Counted from the stretch's first letter, positions 7,571-17,512 are shown. The stretch: DNA of 64,000 bases from Natronocalculus amylovorans (GCF_023638035.1 NZ_JAKRVX010000008.1:1-64000), one strand, 5' to 3'. Program-made: numbers and translations. Notes: a model not told the origin generated them from the sequence alone.

Positions 7571-8071
7571 CTAGTCGTAGTAGCTAATTCGATCGACAAC
7601 ACGGGCAAACGCGACTGTTGGTGTTGCATTCTCGATTTCGATCTCGACACGTTCTCTGAGTTCTGTATCTGGAACGATCACAACGTATCCGCGATCAAGT
7701 TTGGCAACACCGTCACCCTGCTCGCCGATACTTTCAATCTCAACCGTTCGACGGTCGCCTTCAGCAACTGGTAGCCGCTCCCGATCGGCGTCATATCCAT
7801 GAGATGGCTGTGATTTGGTATTCGGTTGCGGCTGAGATGAAGAACGCGGTTGCGATTGAGGCTGAGAGTTATCCTTCGCAGATACGGCCGCAGTCGGTTT
7901 TACAGCCGTATCCGATCCTGTTTTGAAAAGACAAACTCGTTTCTGTTCCCCAGCAGATAGCTCATACCCCTCGACCAAGCGTTTTGGGAGTTCAACGACA
8001 TATGAGCCGTTGCGTTTACTAACCGTCCCGGAGAACACCAAAGGATTGTCGCAAGAATCACCAATAGTCAT
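7571..8071 (-). CDS. TRAM-domain protein with AbrB-like N-terminus
   Basis: 166 residues. The N-terminal ~45 residues (FSGTVSKRNGSYVVELPKRL) resemble a SpoVT/AbrB swapped-hairpin domain. A Gln/Ser/Pro-rich linker follows (residues ~65-95). The C-terminal ~65 residues form a TRAM domain (VEIESIGEQGDGVAKLDRGYVVIVPD and the closing FARVV). TRAM domains bind RNA, and stand-alone haloarchaeal TRAM proteins have been proposed as RNA chaperones. The AbrB-like half would suggest DNA or RNA binding as a dimer. Its target is unknown. It is monocistronic with spacers on both sides. Confidence 0.7.
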   Translation of the reverse strand: MTIGDSCDNPLVFSGTVSKRNGSYVVELPKRLVEGYELSAGEQKRVCLFKTGSDTAVKPTAAVSAKDNSQPQSQPRSSSQPQPNTKSQPSHGYDADRERLPVAEGDRRTVEIESIGEQGDGVAKLDRGYVVIVPDTELRERVEIEIENATPTVAFARVVDRISYYD

Positions 8072-8134
8072 TGATATCTGTCCGATACAACGAAAGACTA
8101 GCTGATAGATGCTGGGTTTCCGTATTGTGGGACC

Positions 8135-9307
8135 TCACAATCCGAGATTGAATAGCTTATTTGCAGTGAGCGCGGTTGCAAGAAATAACAAAAGCGCACA
8201 TAAAAATGCGAATGCAGCGGCCCATCCAAACAGATCAGCAAACACTCCGGTAACAACGGAGCCAAGCGCAGCAAAAATCATGTACACCGATCGAACAAGC
8301 CCAAATCCAGTCGCTTGCTCTTCATCAGACATTTCATCAAGAAATCGCGGAAGCAATGCCGCGCCAAAACTCATCCCAATCCCTAGAAATACACCACCCA
8401 AGATTGCACTCAAAAGGCCAGGTGTCAAAATCAGCAGTGCGATTCCGGCTGCACCAACGAGCATACAACCCGCAGTAGTCTGATCGCGACCGAATCGATC
8501 GGACGCGGCACCAACGACAACCTGACCAACCCCCTGCGCAATAAAGTAGACCGAGAACACCGTTCCAGCAAGTGTGGTAGACTGCCCACGATGTTCAATC
8601 AAAAATGTGGGGAGAAACGATGCAGTCCCTTGCCAGACAAACTCACCAATAATCGCCAATACGAGCGTAAACGCGATCGCAGGGCGAGACAGCAGTTCGA
8701 CTGCAGCACCAATATCTATCTGTGAAAGCATCGGTTGAGACGGCTTTCGTGGTGGAGTCTCTCGAATACGCCAAAAGAACAAGATAAACACTGGCGTTCC
8801 AAGCAGGACCGTCACACCGATCGCCGGACGCCACCCATACCGAACGGCAACCCATGCGACAATAACCGGTGTAAGCAAGCCAGCGAGTGTCGCACCAGTA
8901 TTGTGGATACCAACCGCACTTCCTATTCGATCGAATTTTCTTGCAAGAAGAGTTGTTGCAACGCTATAATGCAATCCTGCAACCGCACCTAAAAGAACCG
9001 TTGCAAGAATGAAGACACCAATGTTGGGTGCAATAATAAGCAAGAGCGACGCGACGATTGTCCCACCAATAGAGACAAGGATAATCCGGCGCTCACCGAA
9101 TCGGTCGGCGAGAATACCGCTTGGATACTGCGAGAGACCGTAGGTGAGCCACATCCCGCTGAGTGCAACACCAATGAGTGCATTCGAAACCTGAAACTCA
9201 GCAACGATATCAGTGACAACCGGGCTAATAGAGAGTCGCCCAACCATCGTGACAAAGAACGCAAGGGTACAAAGAACAAGAACGGTGTGCGGATATCGCC
9301 ACTTCAT
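8135..9307 (-). CDS. MFS transporter
   Basis: 390 residues from ATG at 9307; the codon before it is GTG. Twelve hydrophobic segments, with the MFS loop 2-3 signature as GILADRFGERR near residues 65-75 and a second-half counterpart GAASDRFGRDQ. The protein is a secondary carrier of the plasma membrane driven by ion gradients; its substrate cannot be told. It lies upstream of, and on the same strand as, the TRAM gene with a gap of about 60 bases. The closest subgroups by eye are sugar/drug or nitrate/anion carriers. Confidence 0.88.
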   Translation of the reverse strand: MKWRYPHTVLVLCTLAFFVTMVGRLSISPVVTDIVAEFQVSNALIGVALSGMWLTYGLSQYPSGILADRFGERRIILVSIGGTIVASLLLIIAPNIGVFILATVLLGAVAGLHYSVATTLLARKFDRIGSAVGIHNTGATLAGLLTPVIVAWVAVRYGWRPAIGVTVLLGTPVFILFFWRIRETPPRKPSQPMLSQIDIGAAVELLSRPAIAFTLVLAIIGEFVWQGTASFLPTFLIEHRGQSTTLAGTVFSVYFIAQGVGQVVVGAASDRFGRDQTTAGCMLVGAAGIALLILTPGLLSAILGGVFLGIGMSFGAALLPRFLDEMSDEEQATGFGLVRSVYMIFAALGSVVTGVFADLFGWAAAFAFLCALLLFLATALTANKLFNLGL

Positions 9308-9475
9308 CACCGTAGATACGTCACCATACCAGTACTTGCTGAGTGATCAAAAGAGGGTGTCGAATTGTGATCCACGAGTGAGTGTGTATTGGCTGCGATC
9401 GGTTCCCCCCGGGTGAGCGAACACGTTCATCCAAGCTTGAAAATTACTTTTGTACAATTCATGTATAGTGTTAAC

Positions 9476-10645
9476 ATGGATCGTCGAGCGTTCATTCGGT
9501 TGAGTCTATTGCCAGTGGGTGCAGTTGGGCTTGCAGGCTGTGCTGGTGAGGAATCTGCTAATAACGATGGTAGCTCGGTCGATGAGGATATAACTGAAAC
9601 CGAAACTGCAGAAACGGCAACAGAAAATGAAGAGAGTGAAGACAGTCCTGCTGGTGGTTTTCCGACATACGACCTACCAATGTATAGCAACTGGCCACCG
9701 GAAACGCCTCGAACAAACGATTTCGTTCTGTTCGGACATGCGAACATCCAGATTCTGCACGAAGCAGGTTCCGAAGAGGTAGAGGAAGAATCACCGGATA
9801 TTGAGGACGAAGAGAATCTGTTACTTGTATTGCCCGGATATGGATTCATAATCACCGCGTTATGGTTTCAAGTTGGGTTATGGGGATATCCGTGGCAAGG
9901 CACACTTGGGAACGATAGTGAACCGGATGGAATGGAAACCGAAGCGATCACCATGACGGAAGGAACGTTTGTATTTCATGGATCGTTTGATCCAGATCTA
10001 TTCGAAGAGACGTATGCTGATGGATTTGAAGTACAGACCAATGATAGATTCACCATTTTTGAGGGCGAACAAGGTACTGAAACCGATGGATTAGCATATG
10101 CAGTTGCGGAGAGCTCAGTCGTTGCTGGGTTACAGACTGGAGAGGGTGTTGAACATCAAGACGTGATTACGACTCTCAACGATGCAGTTGAAAACCTAAT
10201 AGCCGAAACGGGTCGTGTACGGGATACCGATGATGGTGAATTTCTCTTCGAGAGTACTGGAGACGCAGACCTAGTGACTGGGTTTTGGGATGTGAATGGA
10301 CTAGAGGAGGAAGATCTCCAGACTGGGGATGAACCACCAGATGGGTCATCAGAACTTGAAGAGAATCCAGTATTCAATACTGTTGACAGTTTTGTGAGTG
10401 TACTGACATTGCCCGCGTCTGAAGGTGGTGTTGGTGGTGACACAGTAGCGGCACGCTTTGCAGCAGTGTATCCAGAGGGCGAGGTCCCCTCAGAACAGGA
10501 GCTACGCGAGGAGTTGGTTCCAAGCGATACTGCCGAAGAAACAGCGATTACCCGATCGGATACCCGGGCACACGTTATGATTGAGGTGAGCGAAGACGAA
10601 CTGGAGCGAGAATCGGTTGCAGCCCCAAATATAACTGGTGAATAG
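9476..10645 (+). CDS. Tat-exported lipoprotein, hypothetical
   Basis: 389 residues from ATG at 9476. An ATG five codons upstream is possible, but this start gives the textbook signal: MDRRAFIRLSLLPVGAVGLAGC, a twin-arginine motif followed by a hydrophobic stretch and a lipobox ending in Cys. After the Cys comes an acidic Asn/Asp/Glu/Thr-rich linker, then a ~330-residue soluble domain. It is anchored on the outer face of the membrane. I do not recognise the folded domain. The very acidic composition fits a halophile. It is followed at 143 bases by an MFS gene on the same strand; a functional link is possible but unproved. Confidence 0.75.
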   Translation: MDRRAFIRLSLLPVGAVGLAGCAGEESANNDGSSVDEDITETETAETATENEESEDSPAGGFPTYDLPMYSNWPPETPRTNDFVLFGHANIQILHEAGSEEVEEESPDIEDEENLLLVLPGYGFIITALWFQVGLWGYPWQGTLGNDSEPDGMETEAITMTEGTFVFHGSFDPDLFEETYADGFEVQTNDRFTIFEGEQGTETDGLAYAVAESSVVAGLQTGEGVEHQDVITTLNDAVENLIAETGRVRDTDDGEFLFESTGDADLVTGFWDVNGLEEEDLQTGDEPPDGSSELEENPVFNTVDSFVSVLTLPASEGGVGGDTVAARFAAVYPEGEVPSEQELREELVPSDTAEETAITRSDTRAHVMIEVSEDELERESVAAPNITGE

Positions 10646-10787
10646 TAAGTTTATATTCGTAAGCCGGCAATTTCCGCTTACACCAATTGTACTTTGAGAA
10701 AGATATCGTAATACTGCCATCATATGGATGCCAGTACGAGGAATACAACCACACACCAGTCTGGATCTCTTATAGGTGGGCGTTTGC

Positions 10788-12056
10788 ATGAATCGTAGCG
10801 ATCGACAGATCGTATTCTTCACCGCAGGCTCACACGGACTTGTACACACGTATGAACTCGCCATCCCGATTCTCATGACTGTGTGGCTCATCGAGTTTTC
10901 AGTCACTGCAGCCCTGCTTGGAGCGGCAGTAACTGTTGGCTACGGCCTCTTTGGTGTAGGTGCACTCCCCGGAGGCATCCTCGTCGACCGGTATGGATCG
11001 AAACCACTGATTCTCGCCTCGCTGCTCGGGATGGCAGCTGCATTCCTTCTTGCAAGCCTCGCACCCTCGTTTGTAACGCTGGTTATTGCGATCGGTATCT
11101 GGGGCATTGCAGCATCCGTCTATCATCCAGCGGGGCTTGCGCTCATCTCGACATCGATCGAAAAACCAGGGGTTGCATACGGGTATCATGGGATGGGCGG
11201 AAATATCGGAATCGCACTCGGCCCGCTCGCAACAGCGGTGCTACTGACACAGTTCGACTGGCGAATCGTTGCTGCAGTGTTGACGATTCCGACAGCCATT
11301 ATCGTCGTGTATGGGCTTCTCGTCGATATCGATGATCAGACGGTCGCACCCAAAACGGAGGGGAACACAACAAACTCGGACACAAGTTCAACAAAAGGAA
11401 AACTCACAGTTGCGGCGATTCAGCGTGACACGCGCACACTATTTACACTTGGATTCTCTATTATTTTCGTCATCGTGCTGTTGAGTGGATTATACTACCG
11501 AGCGTTCCTCACATTTCTTCCGGACCTTCTTGGTGACCTTCTCGGCGGGCTCGTTGATATTTCATTGTTCGGGGAGGGCAGTGTCGTTGCCGAAGAGTTC
11601 GATATTGGACACTACTTATATGTTGGAATTCTTCTCTTTGGAATCGGGGGACAGTATCTGGGTGGATACTTAGCACAGCGGTTTGCACCAGAGCGAGCGC
11701 TCGGATATGTCTTGGCAGTCCTTGCTGGATTAGCGCTCTTGTTTGTGCCTGCTGTTGCGATCGGCGTCGTTCCATTCGTCGGGGTGGCGCTGCTGCTTGG
11801 AATTGCATTGTTTACAATCCAACCGCTCCAACAAGCAACTGTAGCTGCGTACTCACCAGAGGAGACGAGAGGGCTCTCATTTGGATACACATTCCTCGCA
11901 ATCTTTGGAATTGGTGCATTGGGGGCTGCAATTGCTGGAACAGTGCTCACAGTTGCATCGATTGATGCGCTCTTTGTAGTGCTTGCAGCGATCGCAGTGA
12001 CGGGTGCGCTTGTTGTGACAATTTTCAGACGGAACATTGTCTCATCTGGCCGATAG
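10788..12056 (+). CDS. MFS transporter
   Basis: 422 residues from ATG at 10788; an in-frame GTG lies four codons upstream. Twelve hydrophobic segments are visible. The loop 2-3 signature is GGILVDRYGSKP. A long hydrophilic linker, rich in Thr/Ser/Asn and Lys, sits between helices 6 and 7 at about residues 185-210. The segment SVYHPAGLALIS after helix 4 is typical of the fosmidomycin-resistance-like or sugar-type MFS branch. Substrate unknown. Its 3' end lies 12 bases from the convergent VOC gene. Confidence 0.88.
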   Translation: MNRSDRQIVFFTAGSHGLVHTYELAIPILMTVWLIEFSVTAALLGAAVTVGYGLFGVGALPGGILVDRYGSKPLILASLLGMAAAFLLASLAPSFVTLVIAIGIWGIAASVYHPAGLALISTSIEKPGVAYGYHGMGGNIGIALGPLATAVLLTQFDWRIVAAVLTIPTAIIVVYGLLVDIDDQTVAPKTEGNTTNSDTSSTKGKLTVAAIQRDTRTLFTLGFSIIFVIVLLSGLYYRAFLTFLPDLLGDLLGGLVDISLFGEGSVVAEEFDIGHYLYVGILLFGIGGQYLGGYLAQRFAPERALGYVLAVLAGLALLFVPAVAIGVVPFVGVALLLGIALFTIQPLQQATVAAYSPEETRGLSFGYTFLAIFGIGALGAAIAGTVLTVASIDALFVVLAAIAVTGALVVTIFRRNIVSSGR

Positions 12057-12068
12057 CTAATCAACGTG

Positions 12069-12926
12069 TTACTGCGATTGTTTCTGCGTTCGAACACGAA
12101 TCTTAATTTGATCTGGATCAGACAGTTCAAGATACGACCCGGTTGTTGTAACTGGTAAATTAGCTGTAAGACACTGCTCATGAACAGTCTCCAGTGATTC
12201 TCCATCGTTGAGATCAACGACGAACTCAAACCATGCTAACCCACACCCACCAGCAGGTTCTGCTCGGTTTTGCCATGTATTGAGACCGAGATGATGATGG
12301 TAGCCGCCAAATGCAACAAAAAGTGCGGACTCCATGGTAGTCTGGGGTGTCATTCCCAATTTGTCAACGTAGAACCCTCGGGCGCGATCGATCGACGAAA
12401 CCGCAAGATGAAGATGGCCAATAGTCGTCCCAGTAGGGGCTGTTTGGCTCCCATCAGATGATTGTGTGAGTCCATCAAGCGCAAGTGGAACCGTTCCGAT
12501 CTTGATAGTTCCGTTAGCTCTATATGGCCATGCGCCGCGTGGGCGATCAATATAGAGCTCAAGACCGTTGTTTTCGGGATCAGTGAGATACAGCGCTTCG
12601 CTAACAAGGTGGTCTGCAGCCCCATCCAAGTTCCACTCGGACTGAACTCGATCGAGTGCGGCCCCTAATGCAACATCTGTTGGGTATCTGAATGCGATAT
12701 GGAACAAGCCAGCCTGTTGTGGCGTTCGAGGCTGGGCTGATTTGTCTTCGATGAGGACAAGCAGTGGTTCTGGCCCTACACCGAGAGTTGTTGTATCCGC
12801 ACTGGTTTCAAGAACAGAGAGACCAACGATAGTGCAATAGAACGAAACCATCCGATCGAGATCTTGGACAGTTAGCGCAGCACGACCGATAGACGTTAAA
12901 TCAGAAAAAATTGATCGTGAATCCAT
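12069..12926 (-). CDS. VOC-superfamily protein (extradiol dioxygenase-like, CatE type)
   Basis: 285 residues from ATG at 12926; the longer frame upstream lacks domain character. Two vicinal-oxygen-chelate modules are present. The first starts at about residue 10 (GRAALTVQDLDRMVSFYCTIVGL) with FHIAFR and NGLELYIDRP. The second starts at about 150 (GHLHLAVSSIDRARGFYVDKLGM) with GGYHHHLGLNTW and a terminal DPDQIKIRV. The His and Glu residues that would form a metal site are visible. Proteins of this layout are called catechol 2,3-dioxygenase-like or glyoxalase; the substrate is undetermined. The adjacent catabolic island hints at an aromatic or hydroxy-acid role. Confidence 0.78.
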   Translation of the reverse strand: MDSRSIFSDLTSIGRAALTVQDLDRMVSFYCTIVGLSVLETSADTTTLGVGPEPLLVLIEDKSAQPRTPQQAGLFHIAFRYPTDVALGAALDRVQSEWNLDGAADHLVSEALYLTDPENNGLELYIDRPRGAWPYRANGTIKIGTVPLALDGLTQSSDGSQTAPTGTTIGHLHLAVSSIDRARGFYVDKLGMTPQTTMESALFVAFGGYHHHLGLNTWQNRAEPAGGCGLAWFEFVVDLNDGESLETVHEQCLTANLPVTTTGSYLELSDPDQIKIRVRTQKQSQ

Positions 12927-13293
12927 AGTCAACGATGAGTTTCTGCCCAAACAAGAAATAGTTGCGGAGCGCTCAGAGTGAACAGCATATGATCTAAGAG
13001 ACACATGGCAAAAAGGTATAATTTTTAAATTCATGTAAGGTAATTTTACTACATATATGTGTGCTTCTTTTAGGATGAAATTTATGGACTCTTTGGGTGA
13101 AATAAGTTTATCTATCGTATTTTATTGTAGATACTAAAAGAAGTATATACAATAAAATATTTTTTTGAACAGTAGATAATGTATGTTATTTGTTGTAATC
13201 TGTCTTTTGGAGATTTAGTATAATTTATAATATATATTTGAGAAGCTAGTAGACTCTCACTATTTTTAATACAGCAGCAGTCTTGGTTCAGGT
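12927..13293. other. AT-rich spacer before lhgO-like gene
   Basis: No gene is evident in these 367 bases. The stretch from about 13030 to 13270 is very A/T-rich, with many TATA-like runs. It separates two divergent genes, so it probably carries both promoters. Confidence 0.5.
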
Positions 13294-14499
13294 ATGAGTG
13301 TATATGACGTCGCCATCGTCGGCGGTGGCTGTGTCGGCAGTTCGGCTGCGATGCATCTGGCATCACAGTCGGAGCTGGATATCTGTCTAATTGAAAAAGA
13401 ACACCAGTTTGCAGCGCATCAGAGTGGGCGGAACTCAGGGGTGCTTCACCCTGGGTTCAATTACGAACCAGGTTCAACGAAAGCTAAATTTAGCACTGAG
13501 GGCACCCAGCGAATGAAAACATATGCAGCGCAGAATGATATTCCGTTGCGAGAGCTAGGTGTACTTGTCGTTGCACAGTCGCAGAAAGACTACAAAGAGC
13601 TTCGTCGACTTCACAATCAAGCCGCTGCAAATGGTGTTACAACCGAAATGTTGAACGATCGAGCCGCAATTCAGGAGATTGAACCACATGCCAGTGGGAT
13701 TGCAGCCCTTCACTGTCCAGAAGCTGCGTCGATCGATTCACAACAGTATGTCTACTCGCTCGTTCGTGATGCTGCAAACTTGGGTGTCGATCTATTTACT
13801 GGCACACAAGTCACGTCAGTGGAGTCTACAGCCACCGGAAATGTTCTTCGGACCTCGACAGGGGCGATTACAGCAGCGTTTGTCATCAATGCAGCAGGGT
13901 TGCACGCGGATACGATCGCCTCTGAGTTTGGTGTTGCAAACGAGTATCAAATTGTTCCATTCCGTGGCGAGTATTATGAACTTCGTGCGAATAAGCGTGA
14001 CCTGGTGAATACAATGGTGTATCCTGCACCCGATCCAGAGCTACCGTTCTTAGGGGTTCATTTCACGCGTCGGAGTGACGACAAAGTGATTGTCGGCCCG
14101 AATGCGGTGCTGGCATTCGGGAGAGAGGCATACAAAAACACAGACTATAATCTCGGTGACCTCCGTCAAACAGCCACATTTGGTGGTTTTTGGAAACTCC
14201 TTGCAAGCAGAAAGATGCTCTCGGTTGCGGCTGATGAACTTAACAAATCGTATCGGAAAGAAGCGTTTGTAAGCGCTGCACAGTCGCTCATCCCCGAAGT
14301 ACGGGCAGCTGACTTTACAAAAAGCTACGCAGGGATTCGAGCACAACTAGTCGGTCCCGATGGATCCCTGGTTAAACAACCACTCGTCGAGCACGGACCA
14401 CGATCGCTACACGTGCTAAATGCGGTCTCGCCTGGGCTTACGTCTTCGCTTCCGTTTGGCGAACACCTTGCAGAGGAGACGCTACAAGCGTATCCCTAG
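13294..14499 (+). CDS. lhgO: FAD-dependent oxidoreductase, L-2-hydroxyglutarate oxidase-like
   Basis: 401 residues. An N-terminal Rossmann FAD motif (VAIVGGGCVGSSAAMHLA) is followed by the family motif QSGRNSGVLHPGFNY, where LhgO/DAO-type enzymes contact FAD and substrate. Further segments (ELGVLVVAQ, GVHFTRR, and the C-terminal SPGLTSSLPFGEHLAEE) match LhgO proteins, which oxidise L-2-hydroxyglutarate to 2-oxoglutarate and pass electrons to the membrane. The length is usual. It is the first gene of the catabolic island and convergent with the iron alcohol dehydrogenase gene. The true substrate may be another 2-hydroxy acid. Confidence 0.85.
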   Translation: MSVYDVAIVGGGCVGSSAAMHLASQSELDICLIEKEHQFAAHQSGRNSGVLHPGFNYEPGSTKAKFSTEGTQRMKTYAAQNDIPLRELGVLVVAQSQKDYKELRRLHNQAAANGVTTEMLNDRAAIQEIEPHASGIAALHCPEAASIDSQQYVYSLVRDAANLGVDLFTGTQVTSVESTATGNVLRTSTGAITAAFVINAAGLHADTIASEFGVANEYQIVPFRGEYYELRANKRDLVNTMVYPAPDPELPFLGVHFTRRSDDKVIVGPNAVLAFGREAYKNTDYNLGDLRQTATFGGFWKLLASRKMLSVAADELNKSYRKEAFVSAAQSLIPEVRAADFTKSYAGIRAQLVGPDGSLVKQPLVEHGPRSLHVLNAVSPGLTSSLPFGEHLAEETLQAYP

Positions 14500-14523
14500 T
14501 CGTTACTCCCGAATACATAATAC

Positions 14524-15741
14524 TCACCACGCAGCCTTCAGTACAGTACTGATCTCTTCAACAGTTGGATCATATCCGACAGGCCCATGTTCCAGTTTCG
14601 AATTTGATTTGATAATGGCAGCAATCGAGTCAAGATCCGATTTCGTGAGTGAGTCGATCTCTCGAAGTTGTGTCGGTAGTTCGAGTGTCTCGCGAATCTG
14701 TGTTACAAGATCCACAACAGCATCAGCAACATCCTCAGTCGATCGGGCTGTGACATCAATTCCAAGTGCGGTGGCAAGCGTCTCTCGCTGACCGTCTACA
14801 TGTTCAAAAATCGATGTTAAAACATGAGGGGCAACGATCGCATGAACAATACCCTGTTGGACTGAATACTGTGATGAGATGCCGTTCCCGAACGCATGGA
14901 TCGTATTTGACCGCTTTCCGTACTGAACTTGAATTGCGCCAACGACGGCCAGATCAATGGCATCGAGATACTCCTCGGAATCTGGTGTGCCAAACGCTAG
15001 GGCACCCTGTGAAAAATACCGTAGCCCATTAAATGCATGCGCCTCTGCAATCGGGTTTGACGATCGAGAGTAGAGCGTCTCGATTCCTTTGTCAATGCCA
15101 TTCATTGCAGATGATGCAAGGACGCTCTTTGGTGTTGAGGCAAAGAGTAAGGGATCATAATACGCTGCTGTTGCTCGGAGGCGAGCATCAGAGATATTCA
15201 CACGCTTCGTCGAAACCGCACTATCCGTTTGAAGAGTCGATTTGTAGTAGATACTCCCCCCTGGTGAGAGATCAGCTCCAGCAAGCGTGGTTGGAACAAC
15301 AATAGATGGAAGTGGATCTGTATGCTCATCAGGAGATGGGATAACGCCAGTCTCGGCGACCGTTCCTTCGATCGCTTCGCGGCTACTGTCCAACGGTGCA
15401 ATCGAACAGATTGCTCGGGCGACGTTGAGCGAACTTCCCCCGCCAACAGCAATAAGAACATCAATGTCTTGCTCATGAACGGTCTCAACTCCAGCAAAAA
15501 CAGTTTCAAGTCGTTTATCTGGAGTTGTTTGGTCGAAGATCGTCTCAAGAGTGCTCCCAAGCCCCTCTGTAATCGGGCCCACAACAGCAGAGTTGGCAGC
15601 CACATTCGATCCACAAACGACCATTGCGCGTGTCCAGCCATGCTCATCCAGCGTCTTCGAAAGCGATTCCACACAGCCACGTCCATAGTTGATATCCACA
15701 GGTGCGTATGTGAACGTAAATGGAGGTATAGTCATATTCAT
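14524..15741 (-). CDS. Iron-containing alcohol dehydrogenase family protein
   Basis: 405 residues from ATG at 15741 (MNMTIPP); the long upstream frame overlaps the SDR gene and was dropped. The NAD-binding GGGSSLNVAR motif lies near residue 100. The metal-site region shows the family pattern of Asp (GIDKGIE), His (EAHAFNG) and two later His (IHAFGNG and GIVHAIVAPHV). It reduces or oxidises an alcohol or carbonyl with NAD(P). By eye it could be an ADH, a maleylacetate-reductase-like or a transhydrogenase-like enzyme. It lies 13 bases after the SDR gene on the same strand, so they form an operon. Confidence 0.85.
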   Translation of the reverse strand: MNMTIPPFTFTYAPVDINYGRGCVESLSKTLDEHGWTRAMVVCGSNVAANSAVVGPITEGLGSTLETIFDQTTPDKRLETVFAGVETVHEQDIDVLIAVGGGSSLNVARAICSIAPLDSSREAIEGTVAETGVIPSPDEHTDPLPSIVVPTTLAGADLSPGGSIYYKSTLQTDSAVSTKRVNISDARLRATAAYYDPLLFASTPKSVLASSAMNGIDKGIETLYSRSSNPIAEAHAFNGLRYFSQGALAFGTPDSEEYLDAIDLAVVGAIQVQYGKRSNTIHAFGNGISSQYSVQQGIVHAIVAPHVLTSIFEHVDGQRETLATALGIDVTARSTEDVADAVVDLVTQIRETLELPTQLREIDSLTKSDLDSIAAIIKSNSKLEHGPVGYDPTVEEISTVLKAAW

Positions 15742-15754
15742 GGACAATCCAGTA

Positions 15755-16552
15755 TTAGAATGCAAAGCCTGACCATCCTCCATCGACGTGAAGGATCGAT
15801 CCAGTTGTGTATGCTGCGACAGGCGATGAAATATATGCGGTTGCCTTTGCGAAATCCTCCGGTGTTCCAAGCCGTGGAAGTGGGAGCTCGTCGATTCGCT
15901 GCTCATATGCGTCCTCAACAGAGATTCCTTGTCTCTCTGCGCGTGCTTGTACTTTCTGTTCAATTCGGTCGCTCATAACGCCACGTGGGGCGACACAGTT
16001 GACACGAATGCCATACTCGCCATACTCATTGGCTAACGTTTTTGAAAGCCCGTATATTCCCGGACGGATCACGTTTGAAACAGCACTGTTAACGTTTGGC
16101 TCGAGGGTTGAAGCGCCAATCAGGTGGGTTATGGCACCACCGTTCTCTTTGAGCGCCGGAAGTGCACGTTTACACGCGTGAACCGTGCTTCGAAGGACAT
16201 TATTGTAGACCGTATCAAAATCCTCCAGCGTGGATTCCTCGAACGGGTTATTTTTTGGACCGCCGTGGTTTGTGACAAGAATATCGAGTCCACCCAACTG
16301 TTCTAACGCCGTACTCATTCCGGTGTCGATCGAGTCAGGATCGGAGAGGTCGATGCAAACCGAATCAACGCTTCCCGAATCATCGCCAACAGCCCCCTCA
16401 ATCAATGCAGTTGCAGTGTCGAGATTTGCTTGATTGCTGGAAGAGATAATGACATCTGCACCTTCCAAAACGAGTTCTTGAGCGACTGCTCGACCAAGAC
16501 CGCTACTACTTGCTAGTACGATTGCAGTTTTGTCTGCGAGTTGCAGATCCAT
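15755..16552 (-). CDS. Short-chain dehydrogenase/reductase
   Basis: 265 residues from ATG at 16552. The cofactor motif reads ASSSGLGRA, the NNAG-like element is NHGG, and the catalytic residues are Ser in GAST and YGLSK. The end HVDGGWSG is typical of SDRs. The enzyme is an NAD(P)-dependent oxidoreductase in the cytoplasm. It forms a two-gene operon with the downstream iron ADH. It is divergent from a second SDR 123 bases away, so the pair likely shares control. Substrate unknown, probably a hydroxy acid or sugar acid of the island's pathway. Confidence 0.88.
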   Translation of the reverse strand: MDLQLADKTAIVLASSSGLGRAVAQELVLEGADVIISSSNQANLDTATALIEGAVGDDSGSVDSVCIDLSDPDSIDTGMSTALEQLGGLDILVTNHGGPKNNPFEESTLEDFDTVYNNVLRSTVHACKRALPALKENGGAITHLIGASTLEPNVNSAVSNVIRPGIYGLSKTLANEYGEYGIRVNCVAPRGVMSDRIEQKVQARAERQGISVEDAYEQRIDELPLPRLGTPEDFAKATAYISSPVAAYTTGSILHVDGGWSGFAF

Positions 16553-16675
16553 AATGAACATTGGTAGAGATAATATATAAATACAGAGATACCACCAGTT
16601 CTCACCGGCAACTGTCCAGAGCTGCAAAACTGCAGGGTCCAAAACAGCTATTTGAGCGGTTGTCCGTGTATATGT

Positions 16676-17437
16676 ATGGATCTAACTGGAAAGACAGCAC
16701 TCGTCACTGGTGCAAGCCGAAATATCGGACAACAGATCGCAGTAACGCTCGCCGCAGCCGGTGCTGATGTTGGAATTACTGCGCGATCGAATGAAAAAGG
16801 GTGCGAAGAAACCGCTCGTCGGATTGCCGAGACTGGCGTCGACACTACGACAATCCTTGGTGATTTGGGGGTAGATGAAGACATTGACAAGATCGCATCT
16901 CATGTCCAATCTGAGTTGGGAGACATTGATATACTAATAAATAATGCGACAGTGCGCCCCAAAAAACCGTTTTTGGACGTAACTGCAGAAGATCTCTCCT
17001 ACGTTATGGATGTGAATATTAAAGGAACGTATCGGCTGACACAGAAAGTGGCTCCAGCAATGATTGAAAATGGTGGTGGAGCAGTTCTCAATCTTATCGG
17101 GGCATTCGTATATTTAGGGCGTAGTGGAAAATCTCACTCATATACCACCAAAATGGCTATTGAAGGGCAGGTTCGACAGCTTGCATCCGAACTTGGACCA
17201 AAGGGAATCAGAGTAAATGCAATCTCTCCAGGCCATATTGATACAGTGCGTGATGGAGAGTATCATGCTGAAGAGCAACTTATTCAAGCGATTCCGTTAC
17301 AACGGGCAGGAACTGTTTCTGAGGTTGCCGACACCTGTTGTTTCTTGGTGTCAGATCATGCCTCGTTCATCACTGGACAAGTGGTTCATGTTAACGGTGG
17401 TGCCTATCCGACGCCAAACATTGTTCCGACCGAGTGA
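16676..17437 (+). CDS. Short-chain dehydrogenase/reductase (FabG-like)
   Basis: 253 residues from ATG at 16676. Cofactor motif TGASRNIGQQ, then the NNA motif, and catalytic YTTKMA. The end is HVNGGAYP. Compared with the other SDR it has a complete TGxxxxIG motif and looks closer to the 3-oxoacyl-ACP reductase/glucose dehydrogenase group. It is divergent from the SDR-ADH pair and convergent with the tctA gene 75 bases away. Likely an oxidoreductase of the same catabolic pathway. Confidence 0.87.
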   Translation: MDLTGKTALVTGASRNIGQQIAVTLAAAGADVGITARSNEKGCEETARRIAETGVDTTTILGDLGVDEDIDKIASHVQSELGDIDILINNATVRPKKPFLDVTAEDLSYVMDVNIKGTYRLTQKVAPAMIENGGGAVLNLIGAFVYLGRSGKSHSYTTKMAIEGQVRQLASELGPKGIRVNAISPGHIDTVRDGEYHAEEQLIQAIPLQRAGTVSEVADTCCFLVSDHASFITGQVVHVNGGAYPTPNIVPTE

Positions 17438-17512
17438 GCATCGTCAGACGCATATCCGACCAACATTCATTTCGATCGAAGAAACAAATAAAAACAGAGT
17501 CTAAATTCGTTG

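Noticed and set aside
15742-15963. Upstream extension of the iron alcohol dehydrogenase
   Set aside because: Lies inside the SDR gene in another frame and is rich in His/Ser/Arg; MNMTIPP at 15741 fits the family start.
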